Assembly: GCA_029718625.1 (NCBI GenBank)
Contig: CM056379.1
Span: forward strand, 63,701,626 to 63,765,625
From: Synaphobranchus kaupii
Taxonomy: Eukaryota > Chordata > Actinopteri > Anguilliformes > Synaphobranchidae
Direction of reading: 5' to 3'
Length of the DNA: 64,000 nt
The notes beneath the pieces were generated by a model. That model was not told the DNA's origin. It worked only from the letters and a program-made list of their open reading frames with translations, and ran no database searches. The position numbers were made by a program, and so were the translations under genes. Positions 11,375-23,276 of this stretch are shown here, in pieces (position 1 is the stretch's first letter; every line of letters starts with the position of its first letter).

Positions 11375-11645
11375 AACAGTGCGTTTGCAACCAAATTTTA
11401 AATCCTGGCCCCAGGATATTGCGTAAAGCCCCAGTGGTGGCCTACCATGCGTTTTTAAGGCTACTTTCACCGTACTGTTATATTGTCGTTTTTTATCAAT
11501 AAAATAAATAAATATATATTACATATATTGTTGGTGCTCCTTACATTTTCGTGGGTGCTCCTAAATTTTTGCTGGTGTTCCTAACTTTTTGAAGTTGGGA
11601 GCACCAGTGCTACCAAGTAAAAAAGTTAATTTCGAGCCCTGATAT

Positions 11646-11693
11646 ATAATAAAAATTATTATTATTATTATTATCATCATCATCATAATCATC
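11646..11693. repeat. (ATT)n(ATC)n microsatellite
   Basis: Runs of ATT followed by ATC units directly after the hAT right end. Confidence 0.85.
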
Positions 11694-12063
11694 AACAGTA
11701 TGAAGCGCTATTATCTAGAGTATTTTTAGTTTGGTGATAAATGGATTCTCGCAGGAGTTCGCTAGTTAGCTTCTATGTTGTCACAGGCTGGTAAGGAGCT
11801 CCTGCTAAGGGGGTTTGTTTTGTAGCGTTCATTCGCAGTTTCTTGGTGTAGCAACCAACACAAGGGCTAGTTGTTGAATTCACGCATGAAACTACATCCA
11901 TTCTCAGTACTTTATTTCACGGTTCAGTCAAGACATTACAGTATTATAATAATGTAATTTAGTTTGTGCAAGCTGACAAACTAATTCATAAATCCTAGTT
12001 AGCTACGATTGCTAATTATGTTGGAGCTAATATCAGACGTACTGTGGATGTAAGATTTTTTAA
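11694..12063. other. No supported gene
   Basis: Nothing recognised. If the flanking candidate exons are real, this is intron. Confidence 0.4.
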
Positions 12064-12081
12064 TGTATATACGTATATATA

Positions 12082-12143
<62 letters not shown>

Positions 12144-12178
12144 ATATATTTATATATATATATATATATATATTTTTT
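12064..12178. repeat. (TA)n/(TG)n microsatellite
   Basis: A long TA dinucleotide tract of more than 60 bp with a TG block near 12128-12142, then TA again. Confidence 0.95.
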
Positions 12179-12298
12179 ATAAAATACATTTTTTTTTTCA
12201 CTTAATTGTAATACTTGCCATATGTCTTTTTGAGATAATTTGTGTTCTCATTTTTTAGTGATTCTACTTAGTAATGTACTTGAATCTGTCTTTTTCAG

Positions 12299-12380
12299 GG
12301 AGGACAGTGAAGACACTCCTCCCCCACCTGACACCTCTGTCGTAGGAGGTGGTAACAGACATGTTTGCCAAATAAAGTGA
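12299..12380 (+). CDS. Candidate terminal exon of an unrecognised gene
   Basis: A good acceptor (GTCTTTTTCAG) precedes an 82-base segment whose phase fits the donor at 10072. The joined frame reads MEDSEDTPPPPDTSVVGG, then NRHVCQIK and a stop at 12378-12380. An AATAAA motif at 12371-12376 overlaps the stop region and could serve as the polyadenylation signal, which is unusually close. The acidic and proline-rich tail matches no family I recognise. The pair of exons would be transcribed opposite to lsm12, probably within its last intron. Transcript evidence is needed to accept it. Confidence 0.4.
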
Positions 12381-13205
12381 TGTATAATTCATTAATTTTG
12401 CTGTAAAAAGTAAAGTTGAAGGCTTGTTATAGATAAACCTGTTATTCTGCTGGCTTATGGGGCTCTGGTAAATCTAATTTTGAAGTACAGTGCCATTTTA
12501 AATGTAAAGCAGATTGGTTGGATAACATTAGGGTAAGTAATCCTTTTCGGAGAGGTATTTGGACACTTTTGGGCACGCTTTGTAAGAGAATACCCTCATA
12601 CACATAAACACAAAATATGTGTAGGTTAATTTTCTTCACATTCTGTATTACAAAAAATGTTTTAAAAGAAAAATAAAGTTTTCTGATGATTGACATGCCT
12701 AGACAGAAAGATATGCACATGTTTTATATTTGGCGAGGTTTGGAAAGGTTTTGGGACACTTGGGCCCCGTTTTGGTAAAAATACCAATGCATAAGGAAAG
12801 CCTGTAGATATCTTTACCAAATTGTATACACAAGTGGACAACATATTAGTGCACTAGTATAAACAATTCTGGCTTGCTCCAGTACTTTGAAGTTCAGATA
12901 TTCAGTGATAAACTATAAAAACACACGTTTTGTACTTTTTTTTGTCTTCTTATGTGTATTTTGTATAAACTGTATGTGACCACTTTGACATACATTTATT
13001 CTGTTCCAAATTTCTGAACGGTACAAGCCTCTTCTTTCATTGAAACCTTCAACCATGGATGTGCAGTGAATAGTTTTTGAGATATTGGCACTTAATTGAC
13101 ACTAGTAAAAACTAGGCGAAAATTGGCGAAAAACTAGGCGAAAACACCGTTTCATGTTCCCTTACACATATGCGTGTGTAGCAAGGAAACACCATTTTGT
13201 GAATT
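12381..13205. other. No supported gene
   Basis: Nothing recognised apart from a small repeat of ACTAGGCGAAAA-type words at 13107-13147. Confidence 0.4.
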
Positions 13206-14642
13206 AAGAGACGTCTGTGTAATAAGCAGATGCACGTTAAGTAACAATTATAGCCTACAGGAGTCGTCGCCATGTTGTCAGAGCTGATTATGATATAAGC
13301 TATGGTAAATGAATTAAATCTCTAAGTGGAGGGTTAATGATGCTAGACTACATGGCATACGATAGCCTATACAAATGTACTTCATAAATAACTCAGCAGT
13401 TATTGCTCCAAACTTTAATAATAATAATATGACTTATGTCATATGCACATCTAATTCTATAACAGTGGATCACACATACATTCTCATTCAAGCTGATCTC
13501 CTGGATAAGGAAGCTATTCTTCCCCAGCTACGAGGCTAACTCCAGTAAAATTGCATATTTTTAAACGTAGGCTACGAGTTGGTAAGAAAAGCGAAGGTAT
13601 CTAAACATGTAAAACGGCAGGTGGAATACTTGTAACTTGTTCTAAGAATTCCAGCTCATTTTGCAGCCTAATGTGTTTGCGTTCATTATGCTCCCTAGTG
13701 GTAGTCGTTGACGTCCCAATTATAGTAGCCTATTCATATTTCTCTGAAATTATAAATGAATTTACTTAAACAAAAAAAATTTACAAAAATATTTTTTAAT
13801 AAATTACATTTTGACAACTCCAGTAGGCTATTACAAGAGCGTTTTACAAATAGGATAGCTGTTCCTGGAAATTAAGAAATAGCCTGTGTCTCGTTAATAA
13901 CAAGTCAAATTTCACAGAAATGAGTTGAGAATGAAGCGAGTTAATAGTATATTTTATCTGGTGAAGTCTGCATCATTCTGTCAATCCACTAGCAAAATGC
14001 GTCGATCTTCACCGCCTAATATGGCGGCCATGCAGAAATCTGAGCGGTCTTCAGGTTTTTATATCTATGGGCTGAGCAGCAATGTTCATAGCTGACCCTG
14101 CCCGTTTCATGTTGACTGACAGGCCGAAACGTTTTAAAAGAAACACACCTTGAAATAAATACGAATGGAAATAAATAAGAGACTTAATAAAAAAAATAAT
14201 GAATATTTCTCTGCATCGGTCTGCATCACGTCAAAATAATTAACGCGTCTATTAAAATCAATAGTGAAACCCCCAGCCATGTGCATCAAGTTATGCTTCA
14301 CCCTGCATTGCTGCTTGCACTGTTTCTATTTGAGACGCGACGCTCCAGACCTCCTTGTGCAAGTTCCACCTTCGCCAATTGACTGGGGGGAAAAAAGACC
14401 CGGCCCCGATGTTAACGATTGGTTCCTTTGTATCCGTTTTTTTGTATCCGATTACTGAACGCGTCTCGTGTAGGTATACAATTTTTTTTAAGCAACCCAG
14501 ACTGATGCAGACGCTTGATCGCATCCGGTTTGGTTTGGGTGTAGAGACGTCTCTGAAGTTACATAACGCGCATCTCCTTAATAGAGAGACGTCTCTGAAG
14601 TTACTTAACGCACGTCAGCTTATTACACAGACGTCTCATAAT
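13206..14642. mobile_element. Candidate DNA element with GAGACGTCT inverted ends
   Basis: AGAGACGTCTGTGTAATAAG at the left, followed by TGCACGTTAAGTAAC, is mirrored at the right by GTTACTTAACGCACG and CTTATTACACAGACGTCTC, about 40 bp in all. The right end also carries a second copy of the GAGACGTCTCTGAAGTTAC word (near 14546 and 14585) as a subterminal repeat. No clean target duplication is evident and no transposase is present. The superfamily is undetermined. Confidence 0.55.
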
Positions 14643-15289
14643 TTGCATTAATGCTGTTCTAGCCAAATGAAGCTAGTAGGAATTTAAACACACTTTTACT
14701 TGTTTTCCATTACACAAGCCAACAAAGAAAATATCCACCTTTACACTTTGAATTTTGCTATGCCAATTCACCATACAGCTTTTAGGTTGCAGTGTCAGTC
14801 TTGGGGTGGTGACACATCATCGATTCCCCATTTGAAAACGTGTCTGTCACCCCAACTCACCCATTCTGCTACTGTTCCACAGGCTATGGGAGTTCCCAAG
14901 ATAGAGGTTATTTCACTCTAGATTTAAACTATTCACCCTTTTGAAAGTGTTGAAGTTTGCAACCAAATTCAACCCAGGTTACACCTTCTGTCTAAGACAG
15001 AAAAGTTAACAAAACCAAAATCCTAATTAAATGCGATGTATCGATGCAGCGATTGCACAGACCTACACATATGACTGGCTATTCACTTCATAGCCAGGAG
15101 GGTGTATTTTACCTCAGGTATATTCAGTATGTAACACAGAGTGCCACAATGATAAATAATTAAATAAAGAATAAATAAATAAATGTGGAAATATAAAAAT
15201 AACAAAATAAATTAAATAAATAAATCTGGGAATGAATATAGAAATGTAAATGTAGGCTATGCGCAATTAATTTAAGTTATTCAATTTAT
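14643..15289. other. No supported gene
   Basis: An AAAT/AATA-rich low-complexity stretch lies at 15157-15235. The open frame at 14700-14921 has no recognised domain. Confidence 0.4.
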
Positions 15290-18200
15290 TATTTTCTAAT
15301 ATTCATTTATTTATTTCCATACATATTTCCCAATTTATTTCCCCATTTACTTATTCATTTCCATATATATTTACCGATTTCCCAACAAGCACAATCTGTC
15401 AATCAACTTGCTTTGCTCCACCCACTAAGTTCGCCTCGTTCACACCCAACGTATGTGCTCAGTTTTGCCAGATTGGGCGTATTCCAGCCCAATTGGGCCA
15501 TTTTTTATGTTCTTGTGCAGGAGGAAATGACTTTTTGCAGCTTGTCATAATTTGGGCTATTTTTTGTTATTAAAATCTACAGACAGCGTTTCTCAATGTG
15601 AGCAAATACATTAATGGAGATGTCAATGCTTCACATATTGAGTAAAACGACAGATAGAGAAAGCTAGCTAGCCAGCTAGCACAATCTGTCAACTTACTTC
15701 TGTCCACCCACTAATTTCGCCTTGTTCCAAGTTCCAAGTCAACCAGGTTCCAACCCTCCATGTAGGCTATTCAGTTACTGACAGCTTTTCCTATGAGCAA
15801 GTAGAAAGTAAATTTCTCAAATATTCAAAGAAACTGCGGGCGGATAGATTGTATATAGCAGGGTTTTTCCTGGCTCAAAAATAGGCTTAGGTGGTGCCGT
15901 AAGTGCGGCCGGTCTAACTTGGTCATCGTGGCTATCTTAACACCTTAGACACCAGTTTTGGGCATAGATTAACAAAACTGTCATAGTTTATGCATTCTTT
16001 TTAGATTTTTCGATTCTATTAATTTTTCCATGGCTAACGGGACCAGAAGAGGCACATGGGTTTGTCAGTATTAACTCATCTCTTTATTTGTTCCCAACAG
16101 GGATCTTGATTTGTGGCTAGGATCTTACTTTAATTCCAGTAAAGATTCAGGTCATGATACACAGGCAACTTCTTGAGGCAGTGCAAATGGGCAATTTTGC
16201 CCACAAATGTGACCAACAGTATTTTTTCACCACATTTTTCACCCACCATGTTTTCCTCATTGATTTTTGTCCCATTTGCTTATCTCCATCCTTCTTGCAG
16301 GCAACACTGCCCATCTACTTTGCCTATAAATATTACCATCATGGCCTTCAAACTTTCCTTATACTTAAGTATACCAATTATAATTATACTTTATCACAGG
16401 GTCAGCCACATGCATTAGGTTTTAATAGTTTTTTATAGGAGTATGTATGTCACTTTGGCTGTGCCTCAAATTGCATACTTGTGTACTCGAGTATGTGTAA
16501 GTCAAGTGCACTAAAAAGAATATACTACTTAGTATGCAAGAACGCAAAGCCGCTTAAAAACCCATTATTTTTAGACGTACTTGAAAAATGTAGGCGTCAC
16601 GCTCAGGTTTCTCAGATGGCAGCGTCCAAGCTCAACAAACGACAAGATTCAATTCTAGATGACTGTGCGTGTGTTCATCCCCTTATCACACATTGAAATA
16701 AAATTGATATTGGTTGTTTTCTGATGCATTTACTCACATAAAAATAATTTACAAAATAACGCCAATGCACATCGGCTATGATACTCATTAAAAATAAAAC
16801 TATAGCCTACATTACATACATACTTGGGTGTGGTGGGTGGGAAGACAATTATAACCAAATATATATCTGGCTTATAGCCTAGTTCTTATAGGGAGGGCAA
16901 AATGGAGCGTGTAACACGTAGAAAGAAGTGTGCACGTGAGCTCGACAATACATTTCTCACATAAATGTAGTTTATTGATTATGTTAACTTCACTGCAGTA
17001 GCCTATTGAACTTACAAGAAGTACAGGGGTTGCGTTAACTGAGAATTTTCCATCATTTACCTATTTTTAGAAGCTTTGACGTAAAAATCCAAATGGCATC
17101 TGTCATTTTGATAGATAAAAAATATTGCTGCAAATGTGTTGAATACTAACTGACTACAATAGCCTAAAACGTGTCATCTAAATACATTTTGTTCAAGCAT
17201 GCTAAACAATTTAATGGATTCGGTATTTCCTGTGAATTTGGATTGATAATGGTTAGATAGACGCCTTGACAAAGATCTCACTACCCATTAATTCTAACAT
17301 AGATTTGTTATCGGAGTTGCATCTCTGTTGTGTCACAAATGTAGCCCTTTTTGTTTATAGCTAACGTTAGAGCAAGGGCATGGAATTAAAACGTTTTTTT
17401 TTTTTTTTTTTAAATGTTCTGCACTTTGTTTGCGCATTTTATTTTCAACACTAGCTGAGCAAGGACAGTGAATGAAAACTTGTTTTTTTAATAAACATGT
17501 TCTACACTTTGTATTGCATAGGCTCTCATCTCATAATTCAAACGAATAATTTTACGAATAGACTTATATATACATATAAAAATACAACGCATACGATTTA
17601 AAAATAGACTGTCAAATGATGACCAGTAAAAACCAAAAGCTACTGCCTAAGTGCTAGTGTGTTATTAGCCTTCATTGATTGCAATTGTGGTAGCTTGCAC
17701 AAGCCAATAGCATCAACCCATAAAATTATTTTTAACATTAGGCTACTTGTTCAAAGTGGAACTGTTCGATTATATTCGGCGGTACCGAAAATGTCTGTCA
17801 AGCCCTCAATAAGTGGCAAAAGTCCCAAATAGAAGATGGAATGAAATCTTTAAAAATTATATATTCTGAATAGTCATCGATTTTGCTTGTCCGCTATTGA
17901 TGAGGCGCATTGGTCTGAGCATACAGTTGCTATGTAAATTACGCTCTGTAATTTGCTACCTAAACTTTGCAGCACACTTGTCATCGGTAAGATGAATAGG
18001 CTGAAACGTGAATCTTCAGAATCACGTTTAAACCATTACCATTAACGTTAATGTTATAAGGTGGAATTTGCACGTGTCCCGAGTCGACTCCAGCTAAATA
18101 AATGCACGAACCTTTAAAAAACAGTTTTACAGGTGTTTTTTGCGTGATTTCTCCTAGGTGGTATGAAAAAAAACAGGCGGGCCACCTAAGACATTTCAGT

Positions 18201-18905
18201 GCGGGAAAAACCCTGGTAATGATGCAGTATTTCGTGCCCTAACTAGCCAGGCTATGGGTAAATTGCAACAACTTGGAGTACAAAGTACGGAGCCCCTTAG
18301 GGGACATGGGTATATAACGCAACGATAGTCTAGCGGCACCTGCTAGTGGGATGACCGAATTGCAGCAATAAATGCATGGACAATTTTTAACCATTTTTAC
18401 ATGGTTTTTCTTGCGCAATTTCTCCTAGAAGGCTTAGGCGGGGTGAAAAAAGCATTAGGCGGGCCGCCTAAGCCTTTTCAATGCAGGAAAAACCCTGTAT
18501 AGGTGTGAGCAATATAGCGGTCTTGTATCCGAGAAAGCTAGCTACATGTCCATGTTCAATGTAGCCTACAACGTTCGCTGGCATCCAATGCAAATCTAAA
18601 TCTAAAACAGATAGCTAGCTAGCTTTCTCTATCCGTCGTTTCTCTCAATATGTGAGGAACTGTCTTCTCAATTCATGTATTTGCCCACATGGAGAAACGA
18701 AGTCTGCAGCTCTGAACCACTTTTCTACAGTCTAGTCCATGTTGGAAGGGTGTGAACGTGGCAAACAGTGGGTGGAGCAAAGCAAGTTGATTGACAGATT
18801 GTGCTCATTGGGAAATTATATAAATATAGATGGAAATAAATAAGTAAATGGGGAAATAAATTGTGAAATATATATGGAAATAAAAAAATGAATATTAGAA
18901 AAATA
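15290..18905. mobile_element. Long-TIR element, split by nested insertions
   Basis: 15296-15445 is the reverse complement of about 18738-18905, including CACAATCTGTCAATCAACTT and GCTTTGCTCCACCCACT. 15585-15690 mirrors 18600-18670, including AGATAGAGAAAGCTAGCTAG. The outer right end is cut by the Sleeping Beauty-like insertion at 18910. The centre is occupied by another inserted repeat (15859-18497). A partial extra copy of the CACAATCTGTCAA segment lies at 15680-15720. No transposase was recognised, so the superfamily is unknown. Confidence 0.65.
15859..18497. mobile_element. Inserted repeat with CAGGGTTTTTCC ends
   Basis: It starts CAGGGTTTTTCCTGG and ends GCAGGAAAAACCCTG, flanked by TATAG at 15854-15858 and 18498-18502. 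A second copy of the right-end block lies inside at about 18107-18219 (GATTTCTCCTAGGTGG through GGGAAAAACCCTG), in the same orientation. The 2.6-kb interior shows no convincing transposase. The short CAGGG ends suggest hAT, but the flanking match is only 5 bp rather than 8, so the assignment is tentative. Confidence 0.5.
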
Positions 18906-18909
18906 TATA

Positions 18910-19495
18910 CAGTTGAAGTCAGAAGTTTACATACACTTAGGTTGAAGTCATTAAAACTCATTTTTAACCGCTCCACAGATTTCATGATAGAAAACTATAG
19001 TGTTGGCAAGTCAGTTAGGACATCTACTTTATGCATGACAAGTATTTTTTCCAACAATTGTTTACAGATTATTTCACTTTTAATTCACTATATCACAATT
19101 CCAGTGGGTCAGAAGTTTACATACACTACGTTGACTGTGTATTTAAATTTTTTTTATTTGGTCACATATCCTTTGCATGCCATGACTTCCTGATGTCTGT
19201 GACCCAACAACATCAAAAGACTCTTGATATCTTATTTTCTGGTACTCTTACAAGTGATACTATAATGTCTGTGCATTGGAATGGATCTCTATGGGAACTG
19301 TGGGGTGGGACTAGATTTAGCTGTAAATTACACTGGAACAGTATGGAAACACATGGTTGGCTAAATGGCTCTAAGTCATCAAGGGTCTGATTTAAAGGCA
19401 CAGTCAACTTAGTGTATGTAAACTCCAGACCCACTGGAATTGTGATAGTGAATTAAAAGTGAAATAATCTGTCTGTAAAGAATTGTTGGAAAAAT
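18910..19495 (+). mobile_element. Sleeping Beauty-type Tc1 remnant (IR/DR ends)
   Basis: The left end CAGTTGAAGTCAGAAGTTTA, followed by CATACACTTAG, is the classic salmonid-type Tc1 terminus, with TA just before it. A second direct repeat GTCAGAAGTTTACATACACT lies at 19109, giving the IR/DR arrangement. The matching inner right repeat is at 19409-19435 (AGTGTATGTAAACTCCAGAC), but the outer right repeat is lost after about 19495. No transposase remains. A segment at 19213-19390 resembles the palindromic element at 49775-50070. Confidence 0.85.
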
Positions 19496-19654
19496 GTAAT
19501 AAGTCCTTCGCTTGAACTGAACAACTGTTGCCTTGTGGATACTGCAGACTCAAACTGCAAATGAGATGTTAATTCAGAAATAGTAAAAAAATAAAATAAA
19601 ATTAATTTTTTATTTTTTAAATCGTCAATCCAGGGTGGGCAGGCTAGGTAGCCT

Positions 19655-19800
19655 ACGTCAGTAACCAGCTAGTGACCAGTCAATTCAGCTGCGAATCCAC
19701 TGGGCAGCTATGCTAGACATGTGACTTACCAGCCTAGGAATGCTAGCAACCAGCCAAGTCAGTTGCAAATCCAGTGGGATGCTAAACTAGACAGTTACCA
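19655..19800. repeat. Imperfect tandem duplication, ~75-bp unit
   Basis: Two adjacent units share CCAGTCAATTCAGCTGCGAATCC / CCAAGTCAGTTGCAAATCC-like sequence, followed by a GCTAxxCTAGACA core. Confidence 0.6.
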
Positions 19801-20749
19801 GAATCAAGCCGGCTTCTCATTCACCACCGTCGGCCTCTCATATACATTACTTTTAATAGGATACATCATAAAATAATTTTTTTTTAAAACCTTACAGGCC
19901 TACAGCATGAATTACAAGGTAATCGATTCACTTGCAAGATAGCTTCGGCTACCCACACACACTAAACCGAGGACGATGGGCCCCGCCTCACGGACTATGA
20001 TTGGACAGTTGATTACATTTAATTTTGTCACTGAAAAGACGGAGCACTTTGGTAAATGCAATGACAGACCGCTCTGTAGGTCAATAAATACAATCACGAG
20101 GATTGCTTTGAATTGTGTCACGTTCCGTGCGCCACGCTATGCTGACAAAGCTAAATGCAATGGGCTTGTTTGCATTTCAATTTTGGAACAAAAATGTAAA
20201 TGTATTGAAAAGTAATACACCCCGTATTGTATTTCAGTATGAGTGTTTTTAGAGAACACACAATGAAATACAATGCAATATGCGTTTTGTTTTAAATTAT
20301 GGCATGATAAATGCGCATCCTTATGTAAAAGCAAACGCAGATATGTATTACATTTCACAATGTGTCAATAAAGTGATTGCATTTAATTAAGTCACTATAA
20401 ATCTTCCATAGTTAACAGCCACTTTCCCAAAAGAATTCTAGAGTCATGATCATCTTAGATTATTTTGTTTTCTTTGCTTTTTGTTTAAAATATGATAAAA
20501 ACCTAACTGACATAAAATAAGACTCACAACACATTTCACAATATCTGAGTTATGAGCACTTTCGGCAAAGCACCGTGAATGGCAAGTATATCTTCATGAC
20601 ACATTTCACGACATACTTATCCTTGAGGGAGAAAAAAATATAATCGTGCAAATTACTGAGATGCCAATCGACTAATATTATCAGATGACTTCTGTTTTGC
20701 AAAATATGCTAGGTAATTTGCAGTGAATTTTTTACTTTACTAATTACAG
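19801..20749. other. No supported gene
   Basis: AT-rich sequence; short open frames on both strands show no domain. Confidence 0.4.
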
Positions 20750-20822
20750 ACACGGCAGATTCGCACGGGATGAAGATCACAGACGACTTCTGCAATTACT
20801 ACAAATCACATGAGGTCCCCAG
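20750..20822 (+). CDS. Candidate 73-bp exon, product unknown
   Basis: The segment follows a plausible acceptor (TTTACTTTACTAATTACAG) and ends CCCCAG before GTAACA. One phase gives ADSHGMKITDDFCNYYKSHE, then VPR; another gives GRFARDEDHRRLLQLLQIT before a stop. The first phase is open throughout and has protein-like composition. It matches no family I can name, and no partner exon was found. It lies on the strand opposite to lsm12, within its presumed last intron. Confidence 0.28.
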
Positions 20823-21948
20823 GTAACACTACAGTGCGAATTGGGCATTTTATGGAAACCCCAGCTGCCTGTACGCTATTTTACGCAAAATGTACAATTC
20901 AGTTTTAGTCTAGGAATTACAGTGATACAGTCATTACGCTACATAAAGGGGCTCCTAACAGCAGTTTTTTTTAGGGGACCGAGCAGCGTAGCTGCTGGTA
21001 CCCTATTGTATCTGTTCAGATTTGTTTTTGTTTTTTTCTCTCCCCTTTAACCTAAAATTCCCATGAGCTGGTTTGTCCTAGAATCACCAAACTTCACAGT
21101 TCCTTTGCAGAGATGTATAACTTGCTACAGTGACAAAGAGCCGGATTTGGATCATAGATGTTTACTAATTTGGTGGGCGCCATCTTGAATTTGCCGACAT
21201 TTTGGCTTAAATGCACTCATTTATTACTTCTTTGAGTTTTTCCTTAACCGCTTGGCTGATTCTCATGAAACTTGGCAAATACTTAGAAGTAGTCATCTCA
21301 CAAGCTCAGACCAAATTTCGTGGCGATAGGCCAGTTGGTGGCGCTGTAGTGCACGTGTAAATATTGTGACATTGACACGCCCACTGCCGACGCCCCGTTT
21401 GACCTAGAGTCACAAAATGTGGTATACAGGTCCCTCTGCTCATGTTGAACAAATTTACCTCAAGGATCCATGAAGTCAGCCATATTGGATTTTCCGCTAA
21501 TTAGCATTTTTGTAAAACACTTAAAATGCTACTCCTCCTACAAAATTTGGCCAATTTACATGAAACCAGATACACAAACTCCTTAGACCATGTTTCATAA
21601 AAGTTATATACAGAATTTTGATATTTTAAAAGATGGCCGAATGAAGTCTCAATGAATTTTCAATGGGCGTGATATTTTTTTTCAAAATGCTGATAATTCC
21701 AAAATCATTTCACAGAAAGTTATGAAACCTGGTAGGTCTATTAAGAGTAACATGAGGAATTGACCTCTACAGTTTCAACCCAATCGAGCCACGTGGTGGC
21801 GCTATATAGATCCAAATAAAAGAAAATATTTAAAAATTCACTAAAAATCATTGACACGCCCACTGCCGACGCCACGTTTGATCTACAGTCACAAAATTTG
21901 GTGTATACGTCCCGCTACTCCTGCCCAACAAATTTGCCTCAGGAAACC

Positions 21949-22288
21949 ATGAAGTCTGCCATCTTCGATTTTCTGCTAATTAGCATTTTTTGTAAAACAC
22001 TTAAAATGCTACTCTTCCTACAGAATTAGACAAATTTGCACCGGACCTGTTCAAGGTACTCAACCCGCATCCCTACATACATGCATTACTTTACTAAGGC
22101 CTACGTTAATTACTTTGCCTCAAGAAACCATGAAGTCTGCCATCTTTGATTTTCCGCTAATTAGCATTTTTTGTAAAACACTTAAAATGCTACTCCTCCT
22201 ACAGAATTAGACCAATTTGCACCAAACCTGTTCAAGGCACTCAACCCGCATCCCTACATACATGCATTACTTTACTAAGGCCTATGAA
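21949..22288. repeat. Tandem duplication of a ~180-bp block
   Basis: Both copies contain GCTAATTAGCATTTTTTGTAA, then AACCCGCATCCCTACATACA and TTACTTTACTAAGGCCTA, with few substitutions. An older copy of only the first half lies at about 21470-21570. Confidence 0.85.
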
Positions 22289-22536
22289 GCCAATGAATTT
22301 TGCATTGGGCGTGGCTTATCACTTAAATGCTAGTACTTCTAAAACCGTTTGATATAAAGTTCTGAAACTTGGTGGGTTGATTGAATTAGATCAAGACGTG
22401 AGCCCTGCAGTTTTAACCCAATCAATTTGCGTGGTGGCGCTAAAGAAATATACAAATGTTGGGATGGTAGGTATGCCATCCGCCAAGTACACTATCTATG
22501 CTTAACAGGCCGTCTACCTACCATACCAACTGTGAA

Positions 22537-22610
22537 AGTTCCTGTAGCTTAGTGGTTAAGGCATTTGACTGCCATGTAGTAGGTTGCTGGTTCGATCCCC
22601 ACCTGTCCCC
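22537..22610 (+). repeat. tRNA-derived (SINE-like) segment
   Basis: TAGCTTAGTGGTTAAGGC fits a pol III A box and GGTTCGATCCC fits a B box, at tRNA spacing. The acceptor stem does not pair, so it is not a functional tRNA. A more diverged copy of the B-box region lies at about 22850-22866 (GCGGTTCGATTCC). Confidence 0.65.
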
Positions 22611-23276
22611 AACTATCTTTTGAGGCACACAATGTGCACGTCATGCTAATGTTCTTTTAGCATAAATCAAGTTATTTTTATTGCAAAGGCTAAGAAATTT
22701 CACAATATTACCTGTTATCTGTTTGAATTATGAAGTCAGTAAGCCAAAACAATCTGATACCGCAACACAAAAGTCTTATTTGGCCTCCACTTTTCTGTTA
22801 ACCTGCTTTGGCCTAGTGGATACAATCTTAGCTTTCCATGTATGTGGTCAGCGGTTCGATTCCAGCTTGGTACCAATGGCTAAGTTAATGTTTGGCAAAA
22901 CTATTGTGCAAATGCTATGCTTCTTTTAATGTTGTTTTCACATTAAGAAACACCATTTTATTGCAAAAGTTAAGAAATTTAACAGTATCAACTGTTCACT
23001 GTTTCACTTGTACTTAAGACTTAATACGCAAGCCCTTACTGGATCGGGTTAAGATACCATCAACAATGGCAAAAGCCCTGATTAGAAACAAATATTTGTA
23101 TTTTGGGTCAACACTGTCTAGAGTTGTCTACCATTTTGCAGTTTCTGAGTTTGACAAATGCTGCTCATGCCGCTCGGTCCCCGGGAATCGCTGCTTGCAG
23201 CTATATTTATTTATTTATTTTTTTTAAACTTGGCGGATCTAGAGAGGAAAAAGTGAGCAATTTATACAGTCACGAC

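Larger units (their letters stand above)
10094..11641 (+). mobile_element. Degenerate hAT element containing a nested foldback
   Basis: The left end is CAGGGCTCGAAATTGCGACC and the right end is TTAATTTCGAGCCCTG, mirrored over about 14 bp. An N-terminal hAT-like coding fragment is present at 10467-10652. The 691-bp foldback element at 10684-11374 interrupts it. I found no convincing 8-bp flanking duplication (AAAATATA versus ATATATAA), so the ends may belong to different copies or the flanks may have decayed. Confidence 0.65.
20974..23182. mobile_element. Repeat element with GGGGACCGAGC inverted ends
   Basis: The left end GGGGACCGAGCAGCGTAGC and the right end GCCGCTCGGTCCCC are mirrored over 11 bp, with GCTGC-rich flanks outside. 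The interior is a mosaic. Words such as TTGGTGGCGCTGTAG and ACGTGGTGGCGCTATA recur, there is a duplicated ~180-bp block (21949-22105 and 22130-22288), and a tRNA-derived promoter segment lies at 22537-22610. No protein was found. It looks like a fish-specific non-coding composite repeat. Its superfamily is uncertain. Confidence 0.6.

Noticed and set aside
12016..12201. 61-codon minus-strand frame rich in IYIY
   Set aside because: Translation of the TA/TG microsatellite.
22537..22610. Functional tRNA gene
   Set aside because: A and B boxes are present, but the acceptor stem does not pair and it sits inside a repeat; called SINE-like instead.
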